Below the pieces are notes generated by a model. It did no database searches. It was not told the DNA's origin and saw only the letters and a program-made list of their open reading frames with translations. The translations under genes and the position numbers were made by a program. A DNA stretch of 64,000 bases from Rhizobiales bacterium 62-17 (GTDB lineage: Bacteria > Pseudomonadota > Alphaproteobacteria > Rhizobiales > Beijerinckiaceae). The DNA is taken from positions 1,148,964 to 1,212,963 of the forward strand of contig MKVW01000009.1 in the NCBI GenBank assembly GCA_001898965.1, given 5' to 3'. This document shows positions 1 through 8,206 of the stretch, one piece after another (position 1 is the stretch's first letter; each line of letters starts with the position of its first letter).

Positions 1-110
1 TAGACTGACGGGATAGGGCTTTTCCCCAGCTTCGCGCGATCGTCTCATTCTTGCCGCTTGAGCGCGCCATAGTGACGGGTCGCACAAGGGTGTCGCGATT
101 GGAGTGAGCC

Positions 111-551
111 ATGCACGCATCCTCTCTCTGCTTCGTCATTGTCACGGGCTTGGCTACCATCTCGGCCGGAGTTTCGCCGGCTCTGGCGCAGTCGCTCGAG
201 ACCGATACGCAGAACGGCCGCTATACGATGACGCCGGCGCCCGATGGCTTCCTGCGTCTCGATACGCGCACGGGCATCGTTTCGCGCTGCACCTTGAAGG
301 GCGATGGCGTGCAATGCCGTGCCGGTGCCGACGAGCGCGGTGCGCTTAACGAGGAGATCGACCGGCTGACCCGCGACAATGCGGACTTGCGCCGCAAGCT
401 CGCCGAGGCAACCGACCAGGCCCCCTCGGCGCGGTTGCGCAATGCCTTGCCGACCGAAACCGAGATGAACAGTGCCCTCGACGTGATGGAGAAATTCATG
501 CGCCGGATGATGCGCGTGTTCCGCGAGGAGCCGGCAGGCGACAGGATTTAG
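111..551 (+). CDS. Small secreted coiled-coil protein, function unknown
   Basis: Predicts 146 residues. The first 27 are a clear Sec signal peptide ending at an Ala-Leu-Ala-Gln type site, so the mature protein should be periplasmic. A short Cys-containing segment (Cys at about 64 and 70) is followed by a charged heptad-like helix around residues 80-105 (EEIDRLTRDNADLRRKLAEA), probably a coiled coil. The C-terminal third is helical and Met/Arg-rich. The ATG is preceded at normal distance by GGAGTGAG. I do not recognise the family. It faces the same way as the next gene, 124 bases downstream, but need not be cotranscribed. Real coding is supported by the signal peptide and ribosome site; the function is open. 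Confidence 0.75.
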   Translation: MHASSLCFVIVTGLATISAGVSPALAQSLETDTQNGRYTMTPAPDGFLRLDTRTGIVSRCTLKGDGVQCRAGADERGALNEEIDRLTRDNADLRRKLAEATDQAPSARLRNALPTETEMNSALDVMEKFMRRMMRVFREEPAGDRI

Positions 552-675
552 GTGCTCGAAGTTGCGTGGTCTCGTCCGGTGTTAACTGTGGCCGTGGGTC
601 GGCTGGAAACTTGGCCTTTGTTGCCGCATAATGGCCCGCGTCGGCGCCTCCTGCCGTCATCCGAGAGGGTAGACC

Positions 676-1062
676 ATGACCGATCGCCTTGATCCGCCGA
701 AATCCCAATCCCAGGGTTCGACCGGCTGGGGCGGCGCAAGCTGGTCCGGCTCGCGCCAAGAGGGCACTGGCGGGGTGACAGACGCGACCCCCAGCAACAC
801 GCTGGAACAGTTCATCGGCGGCTCGCCTGCCGCCGTGGCGGTGCGCCTGCTGGTGGTCTCGCTCATTGTCGGCGCGCTGCTGATGTGGCTCGACATCAGG
901 CCGATAGACGTTTTCTACGGCTTGCAGCGCTTCCTCACCCGGCTATGGAACCTTGGTTTCGATGCGGTGCGCGAAGTCATCACCTATGTGATCGCCGGTG
1001 CCGCCATCGTCATTCCGGTCTGGATCGTGCTGCGCCTGCTGAACGCCGGCAAGAAGCGCTAA
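676..1062 (+). CDS. Small two-helix membrane protein (DUF6460-like)
   Basis: Predicts 128 residues. A polar Gly/Ser-rich head of about 45 residues is followed by a conserved-looking stretch with FIGGSPAAVAVRL and two hydrophobic segments at roughly residues 55-75 and 100-121. The C terminus is positively charged. This layout matches small inner-membrane proteins of Hyphomicrobiales annotated as DUF6460; that assignment is from memory of the family pattern, not a search. No catalytic motif is visible. It stands alone, with 124 bases before it and about 218 bases after it. The function is unknown. Confidence 0.75.
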   Translation: MTDRLDPPKSQSQGSTGWGGASWSGSRQEGTGGVTDATPSNTLEQFIGGSPAAVAVRLLVVSLIVGALLMWLDIRPIDVFYGLQRFLTRLWNLGFDAVREVITYVIAGAAIVIPVWIVLRLLNAGKKR

Positions 1063-1280
1063 GCGACACGCTGAACAATTTCGCTCAGACGCCGTCTTCC
1101 TCGCATGCGGGGAGGGCGGCGATCGCTTGTGCCCACACGCCGCTGATGAGGGGCCGTATCCCAAGTGTTGGCAGAAGCGCCGATCCGTGCTTCTACCTGT
1201 TGCTGAAGCTGATGCTTTCTGTGCAATGAACTGAAGCGAACGGGCGCTTGCGGCGCCAATGTCTAGGGAGATGAACAAAG

Positions 1281-2396
1281 ATGAGCGAAGCTCGCGCGCC
1301 CTTCCGCGCCGATCATGTTGGCAGCCTGCTACGTCCCGCCGAACTGCGCGCCGCGCGCGAACTGGCGATCGTCGGCCAGCGCACCTATGAGAGCCTGCGC
1401 GATCTTGAGGACGAGAACATCCGCAAGGCGGTGAAGCTGCAGGAGGAGGCTGGCCTCCATGCGATTACCGACGGCGAATTCCGCCGCACCTCGTTTCATT
1501 TCGACTTCCTTGGCAAGCTCGATGGCGTCGAAGCCAAGATCGCCGACCGGCCACAAGACCCCAATGCGCCGAAAGTGTTTCGACCGCCGCAGCTCGCCAT
1601 CACCGGCAAGGTGCGCCATGCCAAGCCGATCGAGCTTGAAGGATTCAAATTCCTGAAATCGGCGACCAAGCGCACGCCGAAGATCACCATGCCCTCGCCG
1701 ACCATGTGCCTGCGCGGTGGCCGTGCCGCGATCAGCCAGGAGGCCTATCCCGATCTCGATCTTTATCTCGAAGACGTGGCCAAGGCCTATGGCGCCGAAC
1801 TCAAGCAGCTCGCTGATGCCGGCTGCACCTATGTGCAGTTCGACGACACCAATTTCGCTTATCTCTGCGATGAAGGTATGCGCGCCGACATGAAGGCCAA
1901 GGGCGACGAGCCGGCCGATGTGCTCAACCGCTATATCAAGCTGTTCAACATGGTGCTGGCGCAGAAGCCCGCGGGCATGACCTTCTGCACCCATATCTGC
2001 CGTGGCAATTTCCAGTCCGCCTGGGCGGCATCAGGCGGCTACGAGCCGGTGGCCGATAAGCTGTTCGGCGAACTCAACGTCGATGGTTACTTCTTGGAAT
2101 ATGACAGCGAACGGGCCGGCGGTTTCGAGCCGCTGCGCTTCGTGCCGAAGGACGGGAAGAAGCGTGTCGTGCTTGGCCTGATCTCCTCGAAGGTCGCCGA
2201 CATGGAAGCGACCGATGTCATCGCCAAGCGCATCGACGAAGCGGCGAAATTCATGCCCTTCGATCAGCTCTGCGTCTCGCCGCAATGCGGCTTTGCGTCG
2301 AGCTTCCGTGGCAATGCCTTGGGCGAGGACGTCGAGCGCCGCAAGCTCGAACAGGTGGTGGCCGTCGCCGAGAAAGCCTGGGGCACGGCGCACTGA
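1281..2396 (+). CDS. Cobalamin-independent methionine synthase-like (MetE C-terminal domain) methyltransferase
   Basis: 371 residues, the size of stand-alone MetE C-terminal-domain proteins (YxjG/YxjH type) and half the size of full MetE. The TIM-barrel start RADHVGSLLRP is at residues 9-19 and TDGEFRR follows near 63-69. The expected zinc site is visible: H238 and C240 in FCTHICRGN and C336 in SPQCGFAS. Family members bind homocysteine or a related thiol through zinc and transfer methyl groups. The protein lacks the N-terminal MetE half that binds polyglutamyl-folate, so the methyl donor is uncertain. GGGAG upstream of the ATG supports the start. It stands alone and ends at a shared terminator. 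A role in methionine supply or in methyl transfer during catabolism are both possible. Confidence 0.85.
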   Translation: MSEARAPFRADHVGSLLRPAELRAARELAIVGQRTYESLRDLEDENIRKAVKLQEEAGLHAITDGEFRRTSFHFDFLGKLDGVEAKIADRPQDPNAPKVFRPPQLAITGKVRHAKPIELEGFKFLKSATKRTPKITMPSPTMCLRGGRAAISQEAYPDLDLYLEDVAKAYGAELKQLADAGCTYVQFDDTNFAYLCDEGMRADMKAKGDEPADVLNRYIKLFNMVLAQKPAGMTFCTHICRGNFQSAWAASGGYEPVADKLFGELNVDGYFLEYDSERAGGFEPLRFVPKDGKKRVVLGLISSKVADMEATDVIAKRIDEAAKFMPFDQLCVSPQCGFASSFRGNALGEDVERRKLEQVVAVAEKAWGTAH

Positions 2397-2433
2397 TCAT
2401 CCAAGTAACACGGCAAGTAAAATGACAAGCAAA

Positions 2434-2458
2434 AATGGCCGGGCATCGCCCGGCCATT
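2434..2458. terminator. Bidirectional intrinsic terminator
   Basis: A perfect 11-bp stem (AATGGCCGGGC with its complement, loop ATC) lies between two convergent genes. On the minus strand the stem is followed by five T, so it is a strong terminator for the amidohydrolase. It probably also stops the methyltransferase message. Confidence 0.85.
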
Positions 2459-2480
2459 GTCGTTCAGTCCGTCGTCCCGA

Positions 2481-3578
2481 TCAGCTCTTGAGCGCCGGGA
2501 TCAGCTTTTCCGCATTGCCGTATTCGATGGCGGTCATATCCGCGTCGCTCAAGCCATTGCCGCGCAGATTGGCGAGATTGTACTCCGACGTCACATAAGG
2601 GAAGTCGGAGCCGTACATCACTTGCGAGGTCGGCACGAGTTTCAGCAGTCCGGCGATGGCCGGCCCCGAGGCGGCATTCGCCGTTTCGTAATACAGTTTG
2701 CGGAATTCGTTGAGCACACCGTCGGGTGCGATTTCCTTGAGGTTCTTTAGCGGCCGGCTCTGATAGTCGACGCGATGCGACAGATAGGGCAGGGCGCCGC
2801 CGCTGTGCGAGAATATCCAGCGGATGTCGCGGAACTTCGCCAGCGCGCCGTTGAACAAAAGGCTCAGGATGGCGCGGCCGGAATCGTAAGGATATTCGAT
2901 CCACGAATCCTGCACGCCGCTGACGAGATTGCCGCAGCAGAACGGCGCCAGCGGATGGAAATAGACGATCGCCTTGCGCCGGTTCAATTCCTCGAAGACA
3001 GGCGTAAAGGCTGGATCACCTGGCCATTTATCGCCGAAGCTTGTCGACATCTCGATGCCGTCGGCTTTCAACGTGTCGAAGGCATAGGCGATCTCTTGCA
3101 ACGAGCCATCGACGTCCTTGCACGAGACATAGGCGAACAGGCCATGGCGGCCCTTGTTGTCCTGCACCAGTTTGGCCGCATATTCGTTGCAGGTGCGGAT
3201 GATCGGCCGCAGCTCGTCCGTCGTCATGCGGAACCAGCCGACCGGCACCGAGGCGAGCGACAATACGCTCTTCTCGATATTGTTCTTGTCCATCTCCTCG
3301 ATCATGCGCTGCGGCGACCAATCGCGCACGAACGGCGGCAACGGTCCTTCGCGTGCCGAGGATTGTTTGAAGACATCGGGGAAATAGTGGTGATGTACGT
3401 CGATGACGCGCCGCTTGGTGGCGGGAGTCGTCTGGGCAAAGCTCGATGTGGGAAGCGCCGTGGCGGCGCCCGCCGCCGCGAAACTCGCCAGGAAACCACG
3501 ACGCGAGACGCCGCAACAGGGACCAGTGCATAGAACAGAATCGTCGGCGCCGACGGCGCTTGCGCTGAATTTCGACAT
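2481..3578 (-). CDS. Tat-exported amidohydrolase family 2 protein (ACMSD/decarboxylase-like)
   Basis: 365 residues from the ATG at 3578, which has a GGAGG ribosome site; an in-frame start 22 codons upstream is less likely because it would bury the signal. Residues 1-50 form a twin-arginine signal (SRRGFL at 25-30) with an odd Cys cluster just before it (CTGPCC at 17-22). The catalytic domain begins with the metal motif DVHHH near residue 60 and has later His and Asp ligands in HSGGALP and YGSDFP. This is the amidohydrolase-2 family, which contains aminocarboxymuconate-semialdehyde and gamma-resorcylate decarboxylases. Export suggests a periplasmic hydrolase or decarboxylase on an unknown, possibly aromatic, substrate. 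It is divergent from the solute-binding protein at 3770. Confidence 0.8.
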   Translation of the reverse strand: MSKFSASAVGADDSVLCTGPCCGVSRRGFLASFAAAGAATALPTSSFAQTTPATKRRVIDVHHHYFPDVFKQSSAREGPLPPFVRDWSPQRMIEEMDKNNIEKSVLSLASVPVGWFRMTTDELRPIIRTCNEYAAKLVQDNKGRHGLFAYVSCKDVDGSLQEIAYAFDTLKADGIEMSTSFGDKWPGDPAFTPVFEELNRRKAIVYFHPLAPFCCGNLVSGVQDSWIEYPYDSGRAILSLLFNGALAKFRDIRWIFSHSGGALPYLSHRVDYQSRPLKNLKEIAPDGVLNEFRKLYYETANAASGPAIAGLLKLVPTSQVMYGSDFPYVTSEYNLANLRGNGLSDADMTAIEYGNAEKLIPALKS

Positions 3579-3710
3579 GCAGTCCTCCCTTGGGATGTCT
3601 TGCACCCCGCGGTGAAATCTAGGGCTGCCTTGCCATACTGGCAATTGTCATTTCGCAATGCCTGTCGACACGTGGTGGCTTCATCCTCTAAAACGAGGGC
3701 GGGACGACTG

Positions 3711-3736
3711 CAAAAATTTGCGACAAAAATTTGCGA
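3711..3736. repeat. Perfect 13-bp tandem duplication
   Basis: The unit CAAAAATTTGCGA occurs twice head to tail in the divergent intergenic region, 34 bases before the ATG of the solute-binding protein. It may lie in its promoter or leader. No function can be assigned from sequence. Confidence 0.8.
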
Positions 3737-3769
3737 CGGCGGAAAAAGATCGTCGCTGGGGAGGAACGA

Positions 3770-4804
3770 ATGATTCAACGGCTTGGACTGCCGCTTATGG
3801 CTGTTTGGCTCGCGGTTTCGGCTTTGCCGGCACAGGCGCAGAGCAAGGTTAAAGTCGGCAACGTCAACACGGTCAGCGACATTTCCATCTATATCGCGGA
3901 CAAGAAAGGCTATTTCAAAGCCGAGGGGCTCGACATCGAATTCGTCGGCTTCTCCTCGGCAGCCCGGATGATCGCGCCCCTAGGCACGGGGGAACTCGAC
4001 GTCGGCGGCGGCACCGTTTCGGCCGGGCTCTACAATGCCTTCTCGCGCAAGATCGGCATTGCCATCGTGGCTGATAAAGGCTCGAGCAAGCCCAGCTATA
4101 ACTTCTCGCAGTTGATGGTGCGCAAGGATCTCGTCGACAGCGGTCGCTACAAGACCTTCGCCGATCTCAAGGGCCTGAAACTGGCCACCGTTGCCAAGGG
4201 CACCGGCAATGCGGCGACGCTCAACTTCGCGCTGAAACTTGGCGGCATCGCGTTCAAGGACGCCGATGTGGTGGAGCTGGGTTTCCCGCAGCATTATCCC
4301 GCCTATGCCAACAAGGTGATCGACGCCAGCATCACCAATGAGCCGACGCTGACCCTGATCGAGCGCGCAGGCCTCGCCGTGCGCGTCGACAAGAACGAGC
4401 AGGTCTATCCCGATCATCAGACGGCCGTGCTGCTCTATGCCGACAAATTCCGCAAGGAGCGGGCGGCCGACGCGCTGAAATTCATGCGCGCCTATATTCG
4501 CGGCGCCCGCGACTACAACGATTCCTTGAAAGGCGGCCGCATCGCCGGCAAGGGCGCCGAAGACGTCATCGCCACCCTCGTGCAATATACCGAGGTCAAG
4601 GACGCCAATCTGCATCGGGATACGACGCCCAGCGCGTGCGATCCCGATGGCAATGTCAATATCGCCAGCCTCGATGACGATCTTGCCTTCTTCAAGACCG
4701 AAGGTCTGATCCAGGACAAGAGCATCAGGGCCGCCGATGTGATCGATATGAGTTTCGTCAAGCAAGTGCAGGCGGAACTCGGTCCCTATAAGAAGCCTGA
4801 TTGA
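3770..4804 (+). CDS. ABC transporter solute-binding protein (NMT1/THI5-SsuA type)
   Basis: 344 residues from the ATG preceded by GGGGAGGAACG; a start 13 codons upstream would add a charged stretch before the signal peptide and is rejected. The Sec signal ends near AQAQ (about residues 21-24). The mature protein begins KVKVGNVNTVSDISIYIADKKGYF-like, typical of type II binding proteins of the NMT1/SsuA group, which deliver small organic compounds (sulfonates, pyrimidines, aromatic acids) to ABC permeases. No permease or ATPase gene is adjacent, so it is an orphan here. An FAD monooxygenase follows 19 bases downstream on the same strand, suggesting joint uptake and hydroxylation of an aromatic substrate (inference). 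Confidence 0.85.
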   Translation: MIQRLGLPLMAVWLAVSALPAQAQSKVKVGNVNTVSDISIYIADKKGYFKAEGLDIEFVGFSSAARMIAPLGTGELDVGGGTVSAGLYNAFSRKIGIAIVADKGSSKPSYNFSQLMVRKDLVDSGRYKTFADLKGLKLATVAKGTGNAATLNFALKLGGIAFKDADVVELGFPQHYPAYANKVIDASITNEPTLTLIERAGLAVRVDKNEQVYPDHQTAVLLYADKFRKERAADALKFMRAYIRGARDYNDSLKGGRIAGKGAEDVIATLVQYTEVKDANLHRDTTPSACDPDGNVNIASLDDDLAFFKTEGLIQDKSIRAADVIDMSFVKQVQAELGPYKKPD

Positions 4805-4823
4805 GGAAACGACGGAGGCAAAC

Positions 4824-6053
4824 ATGCATATCGCGATTGCGGGCGGCGGCATCGCCGGTCTGTGTCTGGCGCTGAACCTGAAGAACCGCGGCATCGATTG
4901 CACGGTTTACGAGCGCGTGCCCGATGTGAAGGAATTGGGCGTCGGCATCACTTTGCTGCCCCACGCCATGCGCGAATTCGCGGCGCTTGGTGTGGCCGAC
5001 GAACTGCAGAACCAGGGCATCACCAATATCGATAGCTGTTTCTTCAACCGTTTCGGCCAACTCATCTACAAGGAGCCGCGCGGCAAGTTCGCCGGCTATC
5101 CGCAGCCGGAAGTCGGCATTCATCGCGGCAAGCTGCATCTCACTCTGTTCAAGGCAGCCAAGGAGCGTCTGGGTGCCGACAAGGTGATCACTGACTGGTC
5201 CTGCGCCGGTTTCGAACAGGACGAAAAGGGCGTCACCGTCCATTTCAAGACATTCGGTGGCGAGGCGCGTCCATCGATCCGCGCCGATGCGCTGATTGCG
5301 TGCGACGGCATCAATTCGGTGATCCGCAAACAGCTCTATCCCGACGACAAGGTTGCCTTTGGCGGCATCAACACCTGGCGCGGCGTCACCAAGCACAAGC
5401 CGATCCTGTCCGGGCGCAGCTATATGCGGGTGGGTTCGATCAAGACCGGCAAGATGGTAATCTATCCGATCATCGATAATGTCGACGGGCAGGGCAATCA
5501 GCTCATCAATTGGATGGCCGAGATCGAACAGCCGGAAATCGGTAAGAAGAACGACTGGAACCAGTCCGGCAATCTCGACGATTTCAAACATATCTACAAG
5601 GATTGGCGCTTCGACTGGCTCGATGTCGCCGACATGATCGAGAAGTCGGAGATGATTCTCGAATATCCGATGGTCGATAAGGATCCGGTCGATCGCTGGA
5701 CGTTCGGTCGTGTCACCCTGGTGGGCGACGCGGCCCATCCGATGTATCCGCGTGGTTCGAATGGCTCGGCCCAGGCGGCGATCGATGCGCGCACGCTAGC
5801 CGATTGCTTGCAGCGCGAGAGCGACGTGCCCTCGGCGTTGATCGCCTATGATACGGCCCGCGTCGCGGTCGCCAATAAAGTGGTGCTGACCAACCGCTCC
5901 AATCCGCCCGATTTCATCAACATCAAGGTCGAGGAATTGGTCGGCGACAAGCCGTTCGACAATCTCGACAAATACATCACCCAGGACGAGCTGCGTGCGC
6001 TCTCCGACAATTATAAGAAAATCGCCGGTTTCGCGGCGCCGCAGCCGGTCTAG
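4824..6053 (+). CDS. FAD-dependent aromatic monooxygenase (UbiH/PHBH group)
   Basis: 409 residues, the usual length of class A flavin monooxygenases. The FAD Rossmann motif GGGIAGLCLAL is at residues 7-17, the DG motif appears as IACDGINSVIR, and the second FAD motif GDAAHPM starts near residue 301. Enzymes of this class hydroxylate phenolic or benzoate-type rings using NAD(P)H and oxygen. It follows the solute-binding gene by 19 bases with a GGAGG ribosome site, so the two are likely cotranscribed. The PRGSNGSAQAAID sequence after GDAAHP is typical of 6-hydroxynicotinate/salicylate/3-hydroxybenzoate hydroxylase relatives; the actual substrate cannot be read from sequence. It may supply the ring-cleavage enzyme at 10108-10998. 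Confidence 0.88.
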   Translation: MHIAIAGGGIAGLCLALNLKNRGIDCTVYERVPDVKELGVGITLLPHAMREFAALGVADELQNQGITNIDSCFFNRFGQLIYKEPRGKFAGYPQPEVGIHRGKLHLTLFKAAKERLGADKVITDWSCAGFEQDEKGVTVHFKTFGGEARPSIRADALIACDGINSVIRKQLYPDDKVAFGGINTWRGVTKHKPILSGRSYMRVGSIKTGKMVIYPIIDNVDGQGNQLINWMAEIEQPEIGKKNDWNQSGNLDDFKHIYKDWRFDWLDVADMIEKSEMILEYPMVDKDPVDRWTFGRVTLVGDAAHPMYPRGSNGSAQAAIDARTLADCLQRESDVPSALIAYDTARVAVANKVVLTNRSNPPDFINIKVEELVGDKPFDNLDKYITQDELRALSDNYKKIAGFAAPQPV

Positions 6054-6101
6054 TCGAAAAACCTTCGGTGTTATCAAGTCAGGTGAAGAGGCCGCAGCCT
6101 G

Positions 6102-6476
6102 CTAGCGCGCCAAGAGTTCGTAGACAGCGCTGCCGGTGGCGTTGACCACGTCGCCGACCGTGCCGCCGCGCATCTGTATGGAACTGTTGGCATTGACGGA
6201 GACGAGCCGGCATTCGCTTTTGTAGACTTCGCTCAGGATGGCGCATTCGGCGGCCGTGCTCTGATAGAGGCGCTTGCGTGCGTTCTCGATCAGCAGCATT
6301 TGCGCATCGGTGGCCGTATTGGCCGGGATCGGTGTCGTGATCTGAATGGTGACGCTCACCCGCGTTCCCAAGGCGCGTGGATTGACCGGCATCGGCGGCG
6401 AAATCATCTGCGCTGAACTGGCGGTTGCGAGCAAAGCCGCAAGAGCGACGACACTGATCAAGGGGATAATGCGCAT
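6102..6476 (-). CDS. Small secreted protein, function unknown
   Basis: 124 residues. The start at 6476 is chosen because it places a standard Sec signal (MRIIPLISVVALAALLATAS) at the N terminus; the reading frame continues 14 codons upstream. The mature part is about 100 residues with two Cys (in AAECAIL and KSECRLV) that could form a disulfide, and an Asn/Ser/Val-rich end. I do not recognise the family. It is convergent with the monooxygenase and divergent from the TTT operon, so it is its own transcript. Confidence 0.7.
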   Translation of the reverse strand: MRIIPLISVVALAALLATASSAQMISPPMPVNPRALGTRVSVTIQITTPIPANTATDAQMLLIENARKRLYQSTAAECAILSEVYKSECRLVSVNANSSIQMRGGTVGDVVNATGSAVYELLAR

Positions 6477-6705
6477 GTCTTCCTCACTGGGCCGGATGGC
6501 GAGCGGCCACGGCATCAATAATCGTTAAAGCACGACAAGAGATTGAATCTTTTATCGTCTTCTTACACGCTCGCGAAACGATCGCTTTACGAACATGACG
6601 ATCGCAAGACGTTCGTACTACGCTCTCTTGGCTTGCCCCTGCGGTTGCCTTGGGCCACATTGCCGTGGGATGAGGCCACTGACGAATAGGGGAGGATGCC
6701 GTTCC

Positions 6706-7677
6706 ATGCTGACCAGACGCGAACTTTTGGCGACCACGGTTGTTGCTGGAGCGGTGCAAGGCCTCGGGCTTTCGTTTGCCCAGGCGCAGACGCTCGACAT
6801 GCTTAAAATGTTCGTGCCGGCGGCGCCAGGCGGGGGCTGGGACCAGACGGCGCGGTCCCTCGAAGCGGCGCTTCGGGCAACCAAGGCGGTTAATGGTGTC
6901 CAGATCACCAATGTGCCGGGCGCCGGTGGCGCGGTCGGCATGCCGCAATTCCTCAATCAGTGGAAGGGCCAGGGCAATGCCCTGATGGTCGCCGGCATGG
7001 TCATGGTCGGCGCGCTGATCGCCAACAAGAGCCCGTTCAGCCTGACCCAGGTGACGCCGATCGCCCGCCTGACCGGCGAGTTCCTGGCGCTCTGCGTGCC
7101 GGCCGGTTCCGCCTTCAAGTCGGCCAAGGATTTTGCCGATGCCTTGAAGGCCGACCCGACCAAGGTTCCGGTCGCTGGCGGCTCGGCCGGTGGTTCCGAT
7201 CACATTCTGCTTGGCATGATCGCCAAGGCGGTGGGGGCCCAGCCGGCCAAGGTCTCTTATGTGGCCTTTTCGGGCGGCGGTCCGGCGACAGCCGCCTTGC
7301 TCGGCAGCCAGGTGGCCGCTGGCATTTCCGGCTATGGCGAATTCGGCGAGCAGATCAAGGCGGGCAAGCTGCGCGTTCTGGCGATTTCGGCCGACAAGCG
7401 GGTCGACGGGATCGATGCACCGACCTTGAAGGAACAGGGCATCGACGTCGAACTGTTCAATTGGCGCGGCGTTTTCGCCCCTCCCGGCGTCAACGACGCG
7501 CAGCGCACCGCGATGATCGCCGTCATCGAAAAGCTCGCCGCGTCGAAGGAATGGGCCGAGACCTGCAAGCGGCAGGACTGGACGCAGATCACCTTGACCG
7601 GCGCCGATTACGGCAAGTTCATCACCGAAGAGACCGCCCGCATCGGCGGCATTCTCAAGGAACTCGGCCTTGCCTGA
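6706..7677 (+). CDS. TTT-family (Bug/TctC) periplasmic solute-binding protein
   Basis: 323 residues from the ATG after GGGGAGGATGCC. A signal with twin arginines (TRRELLATTVV) precedes an AQAQ cleavage site near residue 30. The mature start carries the Bug-family pattern of Pro-Ala-Ala-Pro-Gly-Gly-Gly-Trp-Asp, then NVPGAGGAVG near residue 70. Bug proteins bind carboxylates (tricarboxylates, C4 acids, aromatic acids) and hand them to TctA/TctB. The gene overlaps the TctB gene by 8 bases, forming a compact SBP-TctB-TctA operon. The RR motif is less canonical than in the amidohydrolases, so either Sec or Tat export is possible. Confidence 0.9.
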   Translation: MLTRRELLATTVVAGAVQGLGLSFAQAQTLDMLKMFVPAAPGGGWDQTARSLEAALRATKAVNGVQITNVPGAGGAVGMPQFLNQWKGQGNALMVAGMVMVGALIANKSPFSLTQVTPIARLTGEFLALCVPAGSAFKSAKDFADALKADPTKVPVAGGSAGGSDHILLGMIAKAVGAQPAKVSYVAFSGGGPATAALLGSQVAAGISGYGEFGEQIKAGKLRVLAISADKRVDGIDAPTLKEQGIDVELFNWRGVFAPPGVNDAQRTAMIAVIEKLAASKEWAETCKRQDWTQITLTGADYGKFITEETARIGGILKELGLA

Positions 7678-8206
7678 TCCGACCGGCGATCCCGTGGTGG
7701 CGCCGCGCGGCGGCTTCGCCGTCGGTGAATTGTGCATTGCGCTGGGCGCCATCATCCTGGCCGCGGTCATGGTGTGGCAGGTGTTTGAGATTCCGGTCTC
7801 GCCGCTCTATGCCCAGGTTGGTCCCACCGTCATGCCGTTCTTCGCGGCGCTCGGTCTGGGCGCGCTCGGTGTTCTGCTGCTGCTCTCCGCCGTGCGCGGC
7901 GGCTGGCAGCCGGAGGAAGAGCGCGAAGCCCGGCCCGATTGGCAGGCGCTGGCCTGGATCATCGCTGGCCTCGTGCTCAACGTGGCGTTGATCGGCCCGC
8001 TCGGCTTCACCATTGCATCCGTCATTCTCTATGTCTGCGTGGCCAGAGGCTTTGGTTCGCGCAATCCGTTGCGCGATGCCGGTATTGGCCTCGCCTTTGC
8101 GCTGATCGCCTATTTCGGTTTCGCCAAGACGCTTGGCATCAACATCGGGGCCGGTCTGCTCGAGAACTGGCTGGAAAGCATAGTCTTCGGCGTGGTGCCG
8201 TCATGA
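7670..8206 (+). CDS. tctB: TTT small permease subunit TctB
   Basis: 178 residues with four hydrophobic segments (about 20-40, 50-70, 95-125, 135-155), typical of the TctB/DUF1468 family, the small membrane subunit of tripartite tricarboxylate transporters. The start is TTG at 7670, supported by AAGGA eight bases upstream and by overlap with the previous stop; a GTG eight codons later is the alternative. It ends in an ATGA overlap with TctA, indicating translational coupling. Confidence 0.88.
   Translation: MPDPTGDPVVAPRGGFAVGELCIALGAIILAAVMVWQVFEIPVSPLYAQVGPTVMPFFAALGLGALGVLLLLSAVRGGWQPEEEREARPDWQALAWIIAGLVLNVALIGPLGFTIASVILYVCVARGFGSRNPLRDAGIGLAFALIAYFGFAKTLGINIGAGLLENWLESIVFGVVPS

Noticed and set aside
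1063-1280. Possible SAM or SAH riboswitch before the MetE-like gene
   Set aside because: I could not find the conserved cores or pseudoknot of SAM-II, SAM-V or SAH classes by eye; the gap shows nothing definite.
7939-8202. Upstream extension of the TctA frame
   Set aside because: It overlaps tctB in another frame and is Arg/Pro-rich; the ATG at 8203 overlaps the tctB stop in normal ATGA coupling.
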